The notes: generated from the letters alone by a model not told the origin. Positions 8,846 to 18,237 are shown, counted from the stretch's first letter. The stretch is 64,000 bases of DNA from Palsa-506 sp963709075 (GCA_963709075.1 CAVPUY010000015.1:124001-188000), one strand, 5' to 3'. Made by a program: numbers and translations.

Positions 8846-9826
8846 ATGACCGAAACTGGCTCGCCGCTTCCGCTGCTCTCCCGCTACGCGATCATGATCG
8901 ATGTCGGCTATATCTACGCCTCAGCGGGCGAACTGCTCTTCAGTGCCGCATCACGGCGCGAGTACCGGGTGGACGCCGACAAGCTGATCCAGGCCCTGAC
9001 CCGGCACGCCGACGATCAGGTGCGGGGCGAGCTGCTGCGGGTGTACTGGTACGACGCGGCGAGGGACCGGGTGCCGACCATCGACCAGCGGGTGATCGCC
9101 CAGATGCCCTGGGTAAAGCTGCGGCTCGGCAACCTGAACGCCCGCGGGCAGCAGAAGGGCGTCGACGCGCAGATCCGCGCGGACATGGAGGCGCTGGCCA
9201 GGCACCGCGCGATCACCGACGCCGTGCTGGTGGCAGGCGATGAGGACATGGTGCCCGCGGTCGAGGCTGCCCAGGCCTTCGGGGTGCGGGTGCACCTATG
9301 GGGGGTCGAGCCGCCGTACGGCACGAACCAGGCCGAGCGGCTGGTCTGGGAGTCTGACACGGTGCAGGTGCTGGAGCGGTCCTTCGTCGAGCCGTACTTC
9401 AGCAGGCAGGTCACGGCCGAATCGGCGGCCGTCCCAGCCGCCGCGCCCGGGCGCGGGGGTCAGCCGGCGGCCGCCAGGCCGAACCCGGCGCTGGTGTTCG
9501 GCGACAGGCACAGGCCGCTGGCCAAGCCCAGTCCCGTGCTTCCTGCCGGGCCGGCCAGGCTCGGCCCGGAGCGGGAGCGGGTCGAGGAAGCGGGCGAGCA
9601 TGTCGCGCAGAAATGGATCCTGACCCGCGGCGAGGACAACATCCGCGACCTGCTGCCGGGCCCGATCCTGCCGCCGGTGATCGACAAGGAGCTGCTGGTC
9701 GACGCCGAGAAGGAACTCGGCCTCTCGCTGCGCGCCTACCAGGAGGCCAGGGAATGGCTGCGGGACGCTTTCTGGGCGCGGGTGCACCGCCAGTTCGGCA
9801 TCGGCGTCGGCAAGTCGAGGAACTGA
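8846..9826 (+). CDS. NYN (LabA/DUF88-like, PIN-fold) domain protein, putative RNase
   Basis: The protein has 326 residues. The N-terminal 190 form a NYN domain of the PIN-like nuclease superfamily. Acidic metal-binding motifs are visible at YAIMIDVGYIY (first Asp), KGVDAQIRADM (second) and DAVLVAGDEDMVPAVEAA (the usual SGDxDF position, here AGDEDM). A Pro/Ala-rich linker leads to a basic helical C-terminal domain (RYxEAREWLRDAF-like) that may bind RNA. Family members are suspected RNases or RNA-binding regulators. The stop is 1 bp before the GTG of the carboxylase epsilon gene, so the two are probably co-transcribed; a functional link is not established. Confidence 0.8.
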   Translation: MTETGSPLPLLSRYAIMIDVGYIYASAGELLFSAASRREYRVDADKLIQALTRHADDQVRGELLRVYWYDAARDRVPTIDQRVIAQMPWVKLRLGNLNARGQQKGVDAQIRADMEALARHRAITDAVLVAGDEDMVPAVEAAQAFGVRVHLWGVEPPYGTNQAERLVWESDTVQVLERSFVEPYFSRQVTAESAAVPAAAPGRGGQPAAARPNPALVFGDRHRPLAKPSPVLPAGPARLGPERERVEEAGEHVAQKWILTRGEDNIRDLLPGPILPPVIDKELLVDAEKELGLSLRAYQEAREWLRDAFWARVHRQFGIGVGKSRN

Positions 9827-9827
9827 C

Positions 9828-10121
9828 GTGCCGACGCAGCCGAGCACAGAACCGGTATTTAACGGGAACGCCCCGCCCGGTCCCGTCCAGCCGCCCGATC
9901 CGGACGGGGCTACCGTGCTCGAGATCGTGAAAGGGAGCCCGTCAGCGGAGGAGATCGCGGCCGTGGTGGTCGCGATTGTCGCGGCCCGGGCGGCGGCGCC
10001 GCCCAGCCAGGATGACCGGGATCGAAGGATCCGTAATAAATGGTCGTCTAAATCCCGGCTGCTACGCGAGCCCCTGGCGCGCGGGCCAGGTGGCTGGCGG
10101 GCCAGTGCGCTGCCCCGCTAG
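9828..10121 (+). CDS. Acyl-CoA carboxylase epsilon subunit
   Basis: This 97-residue protein fits the small actinobacterial AccE/PccE family that stabilises and activates the alpha-beta carboxylase complex. The diagnostic parts are VLEIVKGSPSAEEIAAVVVAI in the middle and the ending RGPGGWRASALPR. A Pro-rich variable N-terminus is usual. The GTG start follows the NYN gene stop by 1 bp, which implies translational coupling. Epsilon normally sits directly behind the beta subunit gene; here pccB lies 2.8 kb upstream, with two genes between. Confidence 0.9.
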   Translation: MPTQPSTEPVFNGNAPPGPVQPPDPDGATVLEIVKGSPSAEEIAAVVVAIVAARAAAPPSQDDRDRRIRNKWSSKSRLLREPLARGPGGWRASALPR

Positions 10122-10187
10122 CGGCGCCCGTGCGCGCGGCTGGCCGGCTCCTCACTAGACTCTGCGCAGTCGAGAGGAGTCGGTTTC

Positions 10188-11983
10188 GTGCACAAGGTCC
10201 TGATCGCCAACCGCGGCGAGATCGCGGTCCGCGTGGTGCGAGCCTGCCGTGACGCTGGGCTGGCCAGCGTCGCCGTTTACGGCGAGCTCGACATCGATGC
10301 CCTGCACGTGACAATGGCCGACGAGGCGTTCGCGCTCGGCGGCCAGAGCGCGGCGGAGAGCTATCTCGATATTTCCAAGATTCTCCGGGCGGCCGCGGAA
10401 TCCGGCGCCGACGCGGTGCATCCGGGATATGGCTTCCTGGCCGAGAACGCCGGCTTCGCCCGTGAGGTCATCGCGGCCGGCCTGACCTGGATCGGCCCGC
10501 CGCCGGCCGCCATCGGGGCGCTCGGCGACAAGACGGCGGCCCGGTATATCGCCCGCAAGGTCGGCGCGCCGCTGTCGCTGGGCACCGACGGCCCGGTGTC
10601 AGGCGCGCGGGAGGCGGCCTCGTTCGCGGCCGAGCACGGCCTGCCGATCGCCATCAAGGCGGCCTACGGCGGCGGCGGCCGGGGGCTCAAGGTGGCGCGC
10701 ACCATGGAGGAGATCGCGGAGAAGTTCGAGTCGGCGGTCCGCGAGGCCGTTGCCGCGTTCGGCCAGGGTGATTGCTTCGTCGAGCGCTACCTGGACCGGC
10801 CCAGGCACGTGGAGACGCAGTGCCTGGCCGACGCCCACGGGAACGTGGTGATCGTCGGTACCAGGGACTGCTCGCTGCAACGGCGGCACCAGAAGGTCGT
10901 CGAGGAGGCGCCCGCGCCGTTCGTGTCCGCGGCGCAGGAAACCCTGCTGCGCGAGTCGTCCAGGGCGATCCTGCGCGAGGCCGGCTACACCGGCGCAGGC
11001 ACCTGCGAGTTCCTGATCGGCCAGGACGGCACGGTGTCGTTCCTCGAAGTGAACACCCGGCTTCAGGTCGAGCACCCGGTGACCGAGGAAGTAAGCGGGA
11101 TCGACCTGGTCAGGGAGATGTTCCGGATCGCCGACGGCGAGGAACTCGACTACAGCGACCCGGTGGCCCGCGGGCACTCGATCGAGTTCCGGATCAACGC
11201 CGAGGATCCGGGCCGGAACTTCCTGCCGGCGCCGGGCACGATCTCGGCCTGGCGGCCGCCGTCCGGCCCCGGCGTCCGGCTGGATTCCGGCTACGACCTG
11301 GGGATGACCGTGCCGCCGGCGTTCGACTCGCTGGTCGCCAAGCTGATCGTGACCGGGGCCAGCCGCGGCCAGGCGCTGCAGCGCGCCCGCCGCGCGCTGG
11401 CCGAGTTCGAGGTCGGCGGCATGCCCACGCTGCTGCCGTTCCACCGCGCGGTGGTCAGCGATCCCGCGTTCACCACCGAGCCGTTCACGGTGCACACCCG
11501 GTGGATCGAGACCGAGTTCACCGGGAAACTGCCTGCACAGGAAGCGGCGGTGGCAGCCGGGGAGGACGGGCCGCCCCCGGCGCGCGAGCGGATCACGGTC
11601 GAGGTGGGCGGCAAGCGCCTTGAAGTGACCGTTCCGGCCGGGCTGACGGGCGACGTGGCTGGCGGGGCCGGCGGCGGCTCAGCCGGGCCGGGTGGCGGGC
11701 CTGGCCGGCCGGCGCCGGCCGGGAACGGCGCAAGCGAGGCGCCGGGGGACGCGCGGCAGGCGGCGGCGGCGATGCGCTGGTCAGCCCCATGCAGGGCACG
11801 ATCATCAAGATCGCCGCTGCCGACGGCCAGCAGGTGTCAGCGGGCGACACGGTGGTCGTGCTCGAGGCGATGAAGATGGAGCAGCCGCTGGCCGCGCACA
11901 AGGACGGCACCGTCGGCGACCTGGAAGTCGAGGTCGGCCAGACGGTCTCGGCGGGCACGGTCATCTGCCAGCTCAGGGACTGA
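10188..11983 (+). CDS. accA: Acyl-CoA carboxylase alpha subunit, biotin carboxylase plus biotin carrier (frameshifted near 11750)
   Basis: About 598 residues if one missing base near 11750 is restored. The N-terminal biotin carboxylase domain shows LIANRGEIAVRVVRA, AVHPGYGFLAENAGFA, the ATP-grasp Gly loop AYGGGGRGLK and EVNTRLQVEHPVTEE. A Gly/Pro-rich linker follows. The C-terminal biotinyl domain lies in another frame (DALVSPMQGTIIK then VLEAMKMEQPL), where the Lys of MKM is biotinylated. It carboxylates biotin with ATP and bicarbonate for the beta subunit. The GTG start has GAGAGGAG upstream. The break falls in a GCG-rich linker and is likely a sequencing deletion. This alpha chain probably serves several beta chains. 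Confidence 0.92.
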
Positions 11984-11987
11984 GCCC

Positions 11988-12344
11988 GTGGCCCGGCTGG
12001 CCGGCGACCCGGGAGTGGCGCGCTGGCTGCGGTTCGCGGCCGGGTTCCGGCTGCCGGCCGAGAACGTCGACTGGGTGCGGCATGAGCTGACCGACGCCGG
12101 CTGGCGGGTCCGGACCGTGCGGCGGCACCTCGCGGTCATCATCCCGGTCTGCGTCGTCGTGGCGGTCCTGCTCGAAACGCTGCTGCCTGCCCCGGGCTGG
12201 CTCAGCCTGACCATGGTCGCGCTGATCCTGTCCGGCAGCGTCTTCACGGTGGCCGCCTACGCGGACGACATCCGCGCGACCCGGCTGCGGCAGCACGGCC
12301 TGGACGTGCCGGATGATCCCGACCTTGGCCATCCCGCCCACTAG
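11988..12344 (+). CDS. Small membrane protein, DUF5313-like
   Basis: This 118-residue protein begins with a GTG 4 bp after the carboxylase alpha stop. The N-terminal half is cytoplasmic and rich in Trp/Arg (ARWLRFAAGFRLPAENVDWVRHELTDAGW), like the RP-x-WxWY...RLPxxxxxWVxxD pattern of DUF5313. Two membrane helices follow (about 47-64 and 72-91), then a polar tail. Function unknown. Its TAG stop overlaps the TAG stop of the convergent lpdA gene in the palindrome CTAG, so the two genes have no space for a separate terminator. Confidence 0.65.
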   Translation: MARLAGDPGVARWLRFAAGFRLPAENVDWVRHELTDAGWRVRTVRRHLAVIIPVCVVVAVLLETLLPAPGWLSLTMVALILSGSVFTVAAYADDIRATRLRQHGLDVPDDPDLGHPAH

Positions 12345-13750
12345 CCGTCGTCGCCGGCCGGGCGCATGAGCCTCCTGGCGGCCTCGGTCAGGCTGCCGGA
12401 CAAGGACGGGTACACCGCGAACGTGTGCGCGATCTGGTCGACGGTGAGCAACTGCTCGACGGCCAGCGACACGGCCAGGATGAGCTCGCTTGCCCGCGGC
12501 GCGACCACCACGCCGCCGAGCACGATCCCGCTGCCGCGCCGGGCGAACAGCTTGACGAACCCGTCCCTGAAGCCCTGCATCTTCGCCCGCGCGTTGGTGG
12601 CCAGCGGCAGGCTGACGACCAGCGCGTCGGCCTGGCCGGCCTCGACGGCCTGCTGGCTGATCCCGACCGTGGCGATCTCCGGCTCGGTGAAGATCGTCGC
12701 GGCGACGTGGCTGAGCCGGAGCGGCTGGACCGCCTCGCCGAGCGCGTGCCACATCGCGATCCGGCCCTGCATCGCCGCGACCGAGGCGAGCATCCACACG
12801 CCGGTGCAGTCGCCGGCCGCGTAGACGCCCGCCGCCGAGGTCCGCGATACCCGGTCGACCGGCACGAAGCCCCGTTCGTCAAGGGTGATCCCGGCCTGCT
12901 CCAGGCCCAGGCCGCTGGTACCGGGCACCATCCCGACGGTGAGCAGGCAGTGCGTGCCCGGCACGACCCGGCCGTCGGCCAGCAGTCACGGCCACCCCAT
13001 CCGCCGGTGCGCTTGACCCCGGTGGCCCTGGACTGGCCGAGCACGGTCATCCCGCGCCGCCGGAACACTTCCTCGACCACCACCGCGGCGTCCGCGTCCT
13101 CGTGCGGCAGCACCCGGTCCCGCGATGAGACGAGCGTGACCTGCGAGCCGAGCGCCTGGTAGGCGCTGGCGAACTCGGCGCCGGTAACCCCGGAGCCGAC
13201 GACGACGAGCTCGGCGGGCAGCCCGCCGAGATCGTAGAGCTGGCGGCAGGTCAGCACGCGATCCCCGTCCGGGACGGCGCCGGGCAGCATCCGCGGCTGC
13301 GCGCCGGTGGCGATCAGCACGACGTCCGCGCTGATCACCCGGTCGCCGACGGTGACCTTCCGCGGGCCGGCCAGCCTGCCCGTGCCCGCCAGCACCTCGA
13401 TTCCCTCGGCTGCCAGCCTGCCAGCCACGTCGGCGGACTGCGCCCCGGCCAGCGCCCGGACCCTGGCATACAGCCTGGACGCGTCCACCGCCGCCCGGCC
13501 AGTTCCGGTCGTCCCGTCCAGCCGGATGCCGAGCCCGGCCGATCCGTCCAGCGCGGCCATCAGGCCGGACGTGGCGATCAGCGTCTTCGACGGCACGCAG
13601 TCGCTGAGCACGCAGGCGCCGCCAAGGCCGTCCCGTTCGACTGACCGTGACCTCGGCGCCGAGCTGCGCGGCCACCAGGGCAGCCTCGTATCCGCCCGGC
13701 CCGCCGCCGAGGATGACGACCTTCGCACGCGGCTGGCTCACGCTTCCCAT
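12341..13750 (-). CDS. lpdA: NAD(P)H-quinone dehydrogenase LpdA (three apparent insertions)
   Basis: This FAD-dependent pyridine nucleotide-disulfide family enzyme is close to the mycobacterial LpdA (Rv3303c) type that reduces quinones. Visible parts are the FAD loop VVILGGGPGGYEAALVAA, GACVLSDCVPSKTLIATSG, a second nucleotide site VVVGSGVTGAEFASAY, and AAGVYAAGDCTGVWMLASVAAMQG, with a C-terminal dimer domain. The frame is broken near 13642 and between 12984 and 13000. Removing an A, a G and a T restores a continuous protein of about 468 residues. Cys-x4-Cys is present at the redox site, unlike the Rv3303c type, which from memory lacks the first Cys. The gene ends in CTAG, shared with the convergent neighbour. 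Confidence 0.88.
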
Positions 13751-13871
13751 TCTGCTCGATGCGGCCAGGCCGCCGCACGCCTCCCGGTATCCGGCCCGGC
13801 GCGATCCCGGGCCGGGTGTCCCGGCGGGTCAAGGCCGCACGCGGCCGCCAGGACTCGTACGCTAATGCCCC

Positions 13872-14324
13872 GTGGAGCTGTATGCCGCATACGGCAGCAA
13901 CATGAGCCCGGCGCAGATGGCAGAACGCTGCCCGCACTCACCGCAGCAGGGCACCGGCTGGCTGGAAGGCTGGCGGCTCACCTTCGGCGGTGCGGACATC
14001 GGCTGGGAAGGCGCCCTGGCAACCGTGGTCGAGGATGCCGACGAGCGCGTGTTCGTCGTGCTCTACGAGCTGTCCGAAGGCGATGAGCGCGCCCTCGACC
14101 GCTGGGACGGCGTGACGATCGGCTATTACCGCAAGCTCAGGGTCCGGGTGGCGACGCTCGAAGGCGACATCCTGGCCTGGCTGTACGTGCTGAACGACTA
14201 CGAGGGCGGGCTGCCATCCGCCCGCTATCTCGGCATAGTGGCCGACGCTGCCGAGCTCGCCGGGGCCCCGGCTGACTATGTCAGGTGGCTGCGGACGCGG
14301 CCCTGCGCCTCGTTCGGCGGGTAG
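13872..14324 (+). CDS. Gamma-glutamylcyclotransferase-fold protein
   Basis: This 150-residue protein starts at a GTG with the family motif YAAYGSNM (residues 4-11), the YGSN substrate loop of gamma-glutamylcyclotransferase (GGCT/AIG2-like) proteins. The central part (VVLYELSEGDERALDRWDG) matches the conserved strand and Asp/Glu-rich region. Members release 5-oxoproline from gamma-glutamyl amines, but many bacterial members are uncharacterised. It lies divergent from lpdA; from memory the same neighbours occur in mycobacteria (Rv3303c-Rv3304). Its 3' end overlaps the convergent transketolase gene by 49 bp. Confidence 0.8.
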   Translation: MELYAAYGSNMSPAQMAERCPHSPQQGTGWLEGWRLTFGGADIGWEGALATVVEDADERVFVVLYELSEGDERALDRWDGVTIGYYRKLRVRVATLEGDILAWLYVLNDYEGGLPSARYLGIVADAAELAGAPADYVRWLRTRPCASFGG

Positions 14325-15247
14325 CCGAGCGAGGTCAGGAAGCCGCCGATCCGCGCCCGCAGCGACGCGGCATCCAGCCCGTGCGCGGCCCGGTGCTCCG
14401 CGGGCTTGCCGTACCGGCGCAGCTCAGCCCGGCCGACCCCGAGCCCGAGCAGCCGGTGCGGGATTCCGGCCAGCGCCTCGGCGACCTGCGGCACGGAAGT
14501 GCCGGCCAGGTAGGGCTCGACCAGAATCACGTCAGCGGCGCCGAGGGTGGCCCGCAGGGCGGCCCCGTCGAAGGGGCGGACGGTGGCGGCGTACAGCACG
14601 GTGACGTCCATTTCGCTGGTGGCCTTGAGCACCTCGTCAGCCAGCGGGCCGACCGCGATGACCGTTCCGCGCGAGCCTCGCCTGAGCACCGTGAACCCGT
14701 CCCCGGCCGCCGCCAGCGGCCTGGCGTTCGACTCCAGCGACAGCCGCAGGTACACCAGCCCGTCCGCGGCCGCGGCGGATCGCAGCAGCCGCTCCGCCTC
14801 GTCCGGGTGCCCGGGCACGTGCACGGTCCAGCCGGGCAGCGTATCGAGCAGCGCCACGTCGCCCGGCGCCTGGTGCGTCCGGCCGCCCGCGGCGACGCCG
14901 TAGGACGCGCCGGCGCTGGCCAGCACCGCGCCCGCGCCCTGATGCACCAGGTCGAGCTTGATCTGCTCGAACGGCCGCTCGATCAGGAAGCTGGCGAAGG
15001 TGTGCGCGATCGGGCGCAGGCCCGCCAGCGCGAGCCCGCCCGCCACGCTGATCAGCAGCTGTTCCCTGATGCCCAGGTTGATCACCCGGTCCGGGTGCCG
15101 GCGGCGGGCAGGCTCGAACGCTTCGGCCGTGATGTCGGCAAGCACCACGGCGAGCCGCGGGTCGTCGTCGAGCAGGCCGGCCGTGACGCGGACGAAGCGC
15201 TCGCGCATGTTCTCCGGCAGGACCTCCGCTGCTGTGGCGGCGGTCAT
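14276..15247 (-). CDS. Transketolase family, C-terminal subunit (pyrimidine-binding plus C-terminal domains)
   Basis: This 323-residue protein corresponds to the second half of a transketolase. It shows FVRVTAGLLDDDPRLAVVLADITA, the segment HPDRVINLGIREQLLISVAGGLALAGLRPIAHTFASFL (with the Glu of IxExx that activates thiamine diphosphate), and the C-terminal transketolase domain (VILVEPYLAGTSVPQVAEAL). It pairs with the N-terminal subunit immediately upstream: the two genes overlap by 4 bp (ATGA), so they are translationally coupled. Together they should transfer two-carbon ketol units in the pentose phosphate pathway or a related branch. Split transketolases occur in several bacteria; the substrate cannot be fixed here. 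Confidence 0.85.
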   Translation of the reverse strand: MTAATAAEVLPENMRERFVRVTAGLLDDDPRLAVVLADITAEAFEPARRRHPDRVINLGIREQLLISVAGGLALAGLRPIAHTFASFLIERPFEQIKLDLVHQGAGAVLASAGASYGVAAGGRTHQAPGDVALLDTLPGWTVHVPGHPDEAERLLRSAAAADGLVYLRLSLESNARPLAAAGDGFTVLRRGSRGTVIAVGPLADEVLKATSEMDVTVLYAATVRPFDGAALRATLGAADVILVEPYLAGTSVPQVAEALAGIPHRLLGLGVGRAELRRYGKPAEHRAAHGLDAASLRARIGGFLTSLGYPPNEAQGRVRSHLT

Positions 15248-15996
15248 CGGGCTGCCGTCCCGGTAGCGGCGACGACCACGTGCGGCCGGCCGGGATGCGC
15301 AGCGGTGAGGGCCGCCTCGAGCGCGGCGTGATCGCGGCCGTCAACCCGGGTCGCCGACCAGCCCTCGACGCTGAATCGCCGCTCGATTCCGCCTGGCCAG
15401 CCGTGCGTCGCGGTGGCGTTATCCACGACGACCACGTTCAGCCGGTCCAGGGCGGCGGCGCGGGCAACGGCGATTGCCTCGAAGTTAGATCCCTCGTCGA
15501 GCTCGCCGTCGCCGATCAGGACGTAGACCCGCGGGCCGGCCAGTCCCAGCGCCCGCAGGCCGAGCGCGGTGCCGACGGCAAGCGGCAGGCCGTGCCCGAG
15601 CGAGCCGCTGGAGATCTCCACGCCGGGCACCAGGGTCCGGTCCGGATGCTGGCCGAGCGGCGAGCAGAACGTCGCGAAGCCTGGCAGGATCCCGGGATCG
15701 ATGAAGCCCTTCGCGGCAAGTACCGCGTAGTACGCCATCGGGCCGTGACCCTTGGACAGGTAGAACCGGTCCCTGGACGCCGACTCCAGCGTCTCCGGGC
15801 TCACCCGCAGCACCCGGTCGTAAAGCACCCACAGCACGTCGAGGGTGGACTCGGCGGCGTGGTCGTGCTTCTCGTCCCCGGTCATCAGCGACATCAGGCC
15901 CGGCAGGGCGGCGAAGCCGTAACTCGCCCTGGCCTGCTCTGGTGCTGCCGTCGTCATCGTCGTCATCGTCGTCATCACGGCCATGGCAGCAAGCAT
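15244..15996 (-). CDS. Transketolase family, N-terminal subunit (thiamine diphosphate-binding)
   Basis: This 250-residue protein holds the diphosphate-binding half of transketolase: RDRFYLSKGHGPMAYYAVLA, then SGSLGHGLPLAVGTALGLRA, then the cofactor motif GDGELDEGSNFEA with a downstream Asn-rich strand (VVVVDNATATHG). The start is ambiguous because the N-terminus holds MTTMTTMTT from a GTCATC-type DNA repeat. Any of the ATGs near 15949-15996 could be used. It overlaps the C-terminal subunit by ATGA. A second transketolase elsewhere in the genome is likely, since this split pair is distinct from the usual fused pentose-phosphate enzyme. Confidence 0.85.
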   Translation of the reverse strand: MLAAMAVMTTMTTMTTAAPEQARASYGFAALPGLMSLMTGDEKHDHAAESTLDVLWVLYDRVLRVSPETLESASRDRFYLSKGHGPMAYYAVLAAKGFIDPGILPGFATFCSPLGQHPDRTLVPGVEISSGSLGHGLPLAVGTALGLRALGLAGPRVYVLIGDGELDEGSNFEAIAVARAAALDRLNVVVVDNATATHGWPGGIERRFSVEGWSATRVDGRDHAALEAALTAAHPGRPHVVVAATGTAAR

Positions 15997-16029
15997 GGAC
16001 GTTAAAGCAAACTTGAAGTCAAGGCCGCC

Positions 16030-16142
16030 GCGCCAGGGCTGGCGTCACGCCGGGCTGGTGGTCACGCCGCGCTGGCGGTCACGCCGCGCTGGCGGTCACG
16101 CCGGGGCTGGCGGTCACGCCGGGCTGGCGGTCACGCCGGGCT
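16030..16142. repeat. 18-bp tandem repeat (GGCTGGCGGTCACGCCGG)
   Basis: About six copies of an 18-bp unit, with small CG/GG changes, fill the gap between the transketolase gene start and the end of the PH-domain gene. The TAG stop of the latter lies at the edge of the array. Each unit has a GGCG...CGCC core that can form a short stem, so the array can fold and may end transcription. It shares the 18-bp period with the arrays at 4329 and 21520. Confidence 0.75.
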
Positions 16143-16731
16143 AGCCGATGACGATCAGCAGGACGAGCACCAGCGCGGGCACGCCGAAAGCGGCCAGCGA
16201 CGGCCAGGCCCAGCTGGGGACGACCGGGCCGTCGGCCGCGCCCTGCTCGCGGGCCTGGCGGGCCATGCCCTGGATCTCCCTGGCCATCAGCTCCACGCTG
16301 GTCTGCTTCGCCGTTTCCCGCGCCTCGACCGGCATCCGGCCGTAACCGCCCGGCCGGCTCGCCTGGTTCCGGTCCCACCGGCGGCCCCGGACCTCGGCCT
16401 TGAGCCTGGAGCGGCGCGGCGAGTACAGCGCCCAGCTGTGCAGCACCTTGACTTTCGCTGACGACGCCCCCGGCGAGCAGTGCACCTGAACGGACTCGCC
16501 CAGGTAGATATCGCTGACCCGGCCCCACGGCACCCGGTAGTCGCGGATCGGGTTCAGCATGGTGAGGCCGTCGGAGTCAGTGATGACCCGCGGCCGCAGC
16601 GCGCACGCGTAGACCAGGCCGGTGATGGCAAGCAGGGCGACCGCGATCTGGAGCGACGTCCTGTCGTGTCCCTGAACGGCCAGGTCGACCAGGTTGGCGA
16701 CGGCGAAGACAACCCACGCCCACCACAGCAC
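16141..16731 (-). CDS. Membrane protein with bacterial PH-like domain
   Basis: This 196-residue protein has two membrane helices (about 2-20 and 27-44). A PH-like beta region follows, of the kind RPRVITDSDGLTMLNPIRDYRVPWGRVSDI, typical of bacterial PH domains behind paired helices. A polar, basic stretch and a C-terminal hydrophobic helix (about 172-195) complete it. Function unknown. The GTG start at 16731 is the first usable codon in frame. The sequence just upstream (KVFRLPGPV) also looks like family N-terminus, and a nearby ATG in another frame suggests that the real start may be further up, past another indel. Confidence 0.65.
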   Translation of the reverse strand: MLWWAWVVFAVANLVDLAVQGHDRTSLQIAVALLAITGLVYACALRPRVITDSDGLTMLNPIRDYRVPWGRVSDIYLGESVQVHCSPGASSAKVKVLHSWALYSPRRSRLKAEVRGRRWDRNQASRPGGYGRMPVEARETAKQTSVELMAREIQGMARQAREQGAADGPVVPSWAWPSLAAFGVPALVLVLLIVIG

Positions 16732-16998
16732 GACCGGGCCGGGAAGCCGGAAGACCTTCCGCGCGCCGCTGCCTACGTCGCCGGCCCGGCCGGCCGATCT
16801 CCCGCGCGGCCGGGCTGATCTCCCGCGCGGCCTGGCTCATCGCCAGGGCGGGCCCGCTCCTGCTGTGTAGACACCGCCGATGATCTCCCGTGACTCGGCC
16901 CGGCCCCGCCGCTCCGGCGGCGCCCGCGTGAGCCCACTCTAGGTCCAAGCGGAGCCTATGCCGAACCCGTGCTCCCGGCCACCGTCAGGCTGGCCCGG

Positions 16999-18237
16999 TC
17001 AGGCGCTGACGCCGCCGGGCAGCCGGTCCGTCGCCGCCTCGTCACCGCAGATCGCCGTGAGCGCGGTCGCCGCCATCAGCCGGACGCCCACCCCGATGGC
17101 CCGCTCGTCCACGTCGAAGGCGGCCTGGTGGATGTCGAAGTCATCGTCCGATCCCGGCCTGCGACTGCCGAGCCTGCAGAGCGCGCCGGGCACCGACTCG
17201 AGGTACCAGGCGAAATCCTCTCCGCCCAGGCTCTGCGGGGCAGGCGTGCATGCATCGGGCCCGAGCACCCGCTCGGCGGCCGCCTCGATCATCGCCGTGG
17301 ACACGGGCTCGTTGACTGTCGGCGGCACGTTCCGCAGGTAGGTCAGTTCCGCCAGCACGCCGTAGGCGCTGGCGACGGACTCAAGCAGCGCCTTGAGCAG
17401 GTCCGGCGCCGCATGCCAGGCCTCGTCGTCCAGGCAGCGCACGGTTCCTTCCACCAGGCCGTCGTCCGGGATCGCGTTCGCCGCTGACCCGGCGCTCACC
17501 CGGCCCCAGACGAGGCTCAGGCTGGACCTGGGGTCGACCCGGCGGGACAGCGCGGCAGGCAGCTCAGTGATGATCTTCCCGAGCGCGTACACAAGGTCGG
17601 CGGTCAGGTGCGGCCGCGCGGTGTGCCCGCCAGGGCCGGTTACCCGCACCGTGATCTTGTCGCATGCGGCGGTGATCGGCCCGCTCCTGGTGCCGATCTT
17701 CCCGACGTCAAGGCGCGGATCGCAGTGCAGGGCGAATATCCGGTCCACCGACGCGATGCCGCCGGCCGCCAGCACGTCGAGCGCGCCGCCGGGCACCTCC
17801 TCGGCCGGCTGGAAGATCAGCCGGACCCGGCCGTGCAGCAGCCCGGCCGCCGCCCGGCGGGCCAGGAACAGGCCGGCCCCGACCAGGATCGTGGTGTGCA
17901 CGTCGTGCCCGCATGCGTGGCACGCGTTCGGCACCGTAGAGCGGTAGGCCACGTTCTTCTCGTCGGCGATCGGCAGCGCGTCGAGATCGGCGCGCAGCGC
18001 CACCACCGGCCCCTTGGCGGCCGGATCGCCGATGTCGGCCACCAGCCCGGTGCCCTTGGGCAGGATCACCGGGCGGAGGCCGGCCGCCGCGAGCCTGAGC
18101 GCGACCCGCCGGGTCGTCCGGTGCTCGTGATAGCCGATCTCGGGGTGGGCATGCAGGTCGCGCCGGAAGTCAATGAGCTCGTCGGCGTGACCGGTGATAA
18201 ACGTCTCGAGCTCGCCCTCGAGGTCACGTTCTCGCAT
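16999..18237 (-). CDS. M20-family amidohydrolase/peptidase
   Basis: This 412-residue metal-dependent amidohydrolase belongs to the M20D (IAA-amino acid hydrolase/hippurate hydrolase) group. Visible motifs are DLHAHPEIGYHEHRTT, the metal ligands in ACHACGHDVHTTILVGAG, the catalytic Glu pair in IFQPAEEVPGGA, the dimer loop PGGHTARPHLTADLV and the C-terminal His in DIHQAAFDVDE. The ATG at 18237 overlaps the 3' end of the upstream ligase gene by 14 bp, so the two are co-translated. The substrate is an N-acyl or gamma-glutamyl amino acid; which one cannot be seen. Confidence 0.88.
   Translation of the reverse strand: MRERDLEGELETFITGHADELIDFRRDLHAHPEIGYHEHRTTRRVALRLAAAGLRPVILPKGTGLVADIGDPAAKGPVVALRADLDALPIADEKNVAYRSTVPNACHACGHDVHTTILVGAGLFLARRAAAGLLHGRVRLIFQPAEEVPGGALDVLAAGGIASVDRIFALHCDPRLDVGKIGTRSGPITAACDKITVRVTGPGGHTARPHLTADLVYALGKIITELPAALSRRVDPRSSLSLVWGRVSAGSAANAIPDDGLVEGTVRCLDDEAWHAAPDLLKALLESVASAYGVLAELTYLRNVPPTVNEPVSTAMIEAAAERVLGPDACTPAPQSLGGEDFAWYLESVPGALCRLGSRRPGSDDDFDIHQAAFDVDERAIGVGVRLMAATALTAICGDEAATDRLPGGVSA

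Noticed and set aside
10599..11495. Minus-strand frame opposite the carboxylase alpha gene
   Set aside because: It overlaps a clear biotin carboxylase and shows only GC-rich shadow composition.
14285..15331. Plus-strand frame opposite the transketolase gene (about 348 residues)
   Set aside because: The composition is Arg/Gly/His-rich, and the opposite strand encodes an unmistakable transketolase.
16030..16142. Possible CRISPR array (short tandem units)
   Set aside because: The units are contiguous with no unique spacers and no cas genes; this is a minisatellite.
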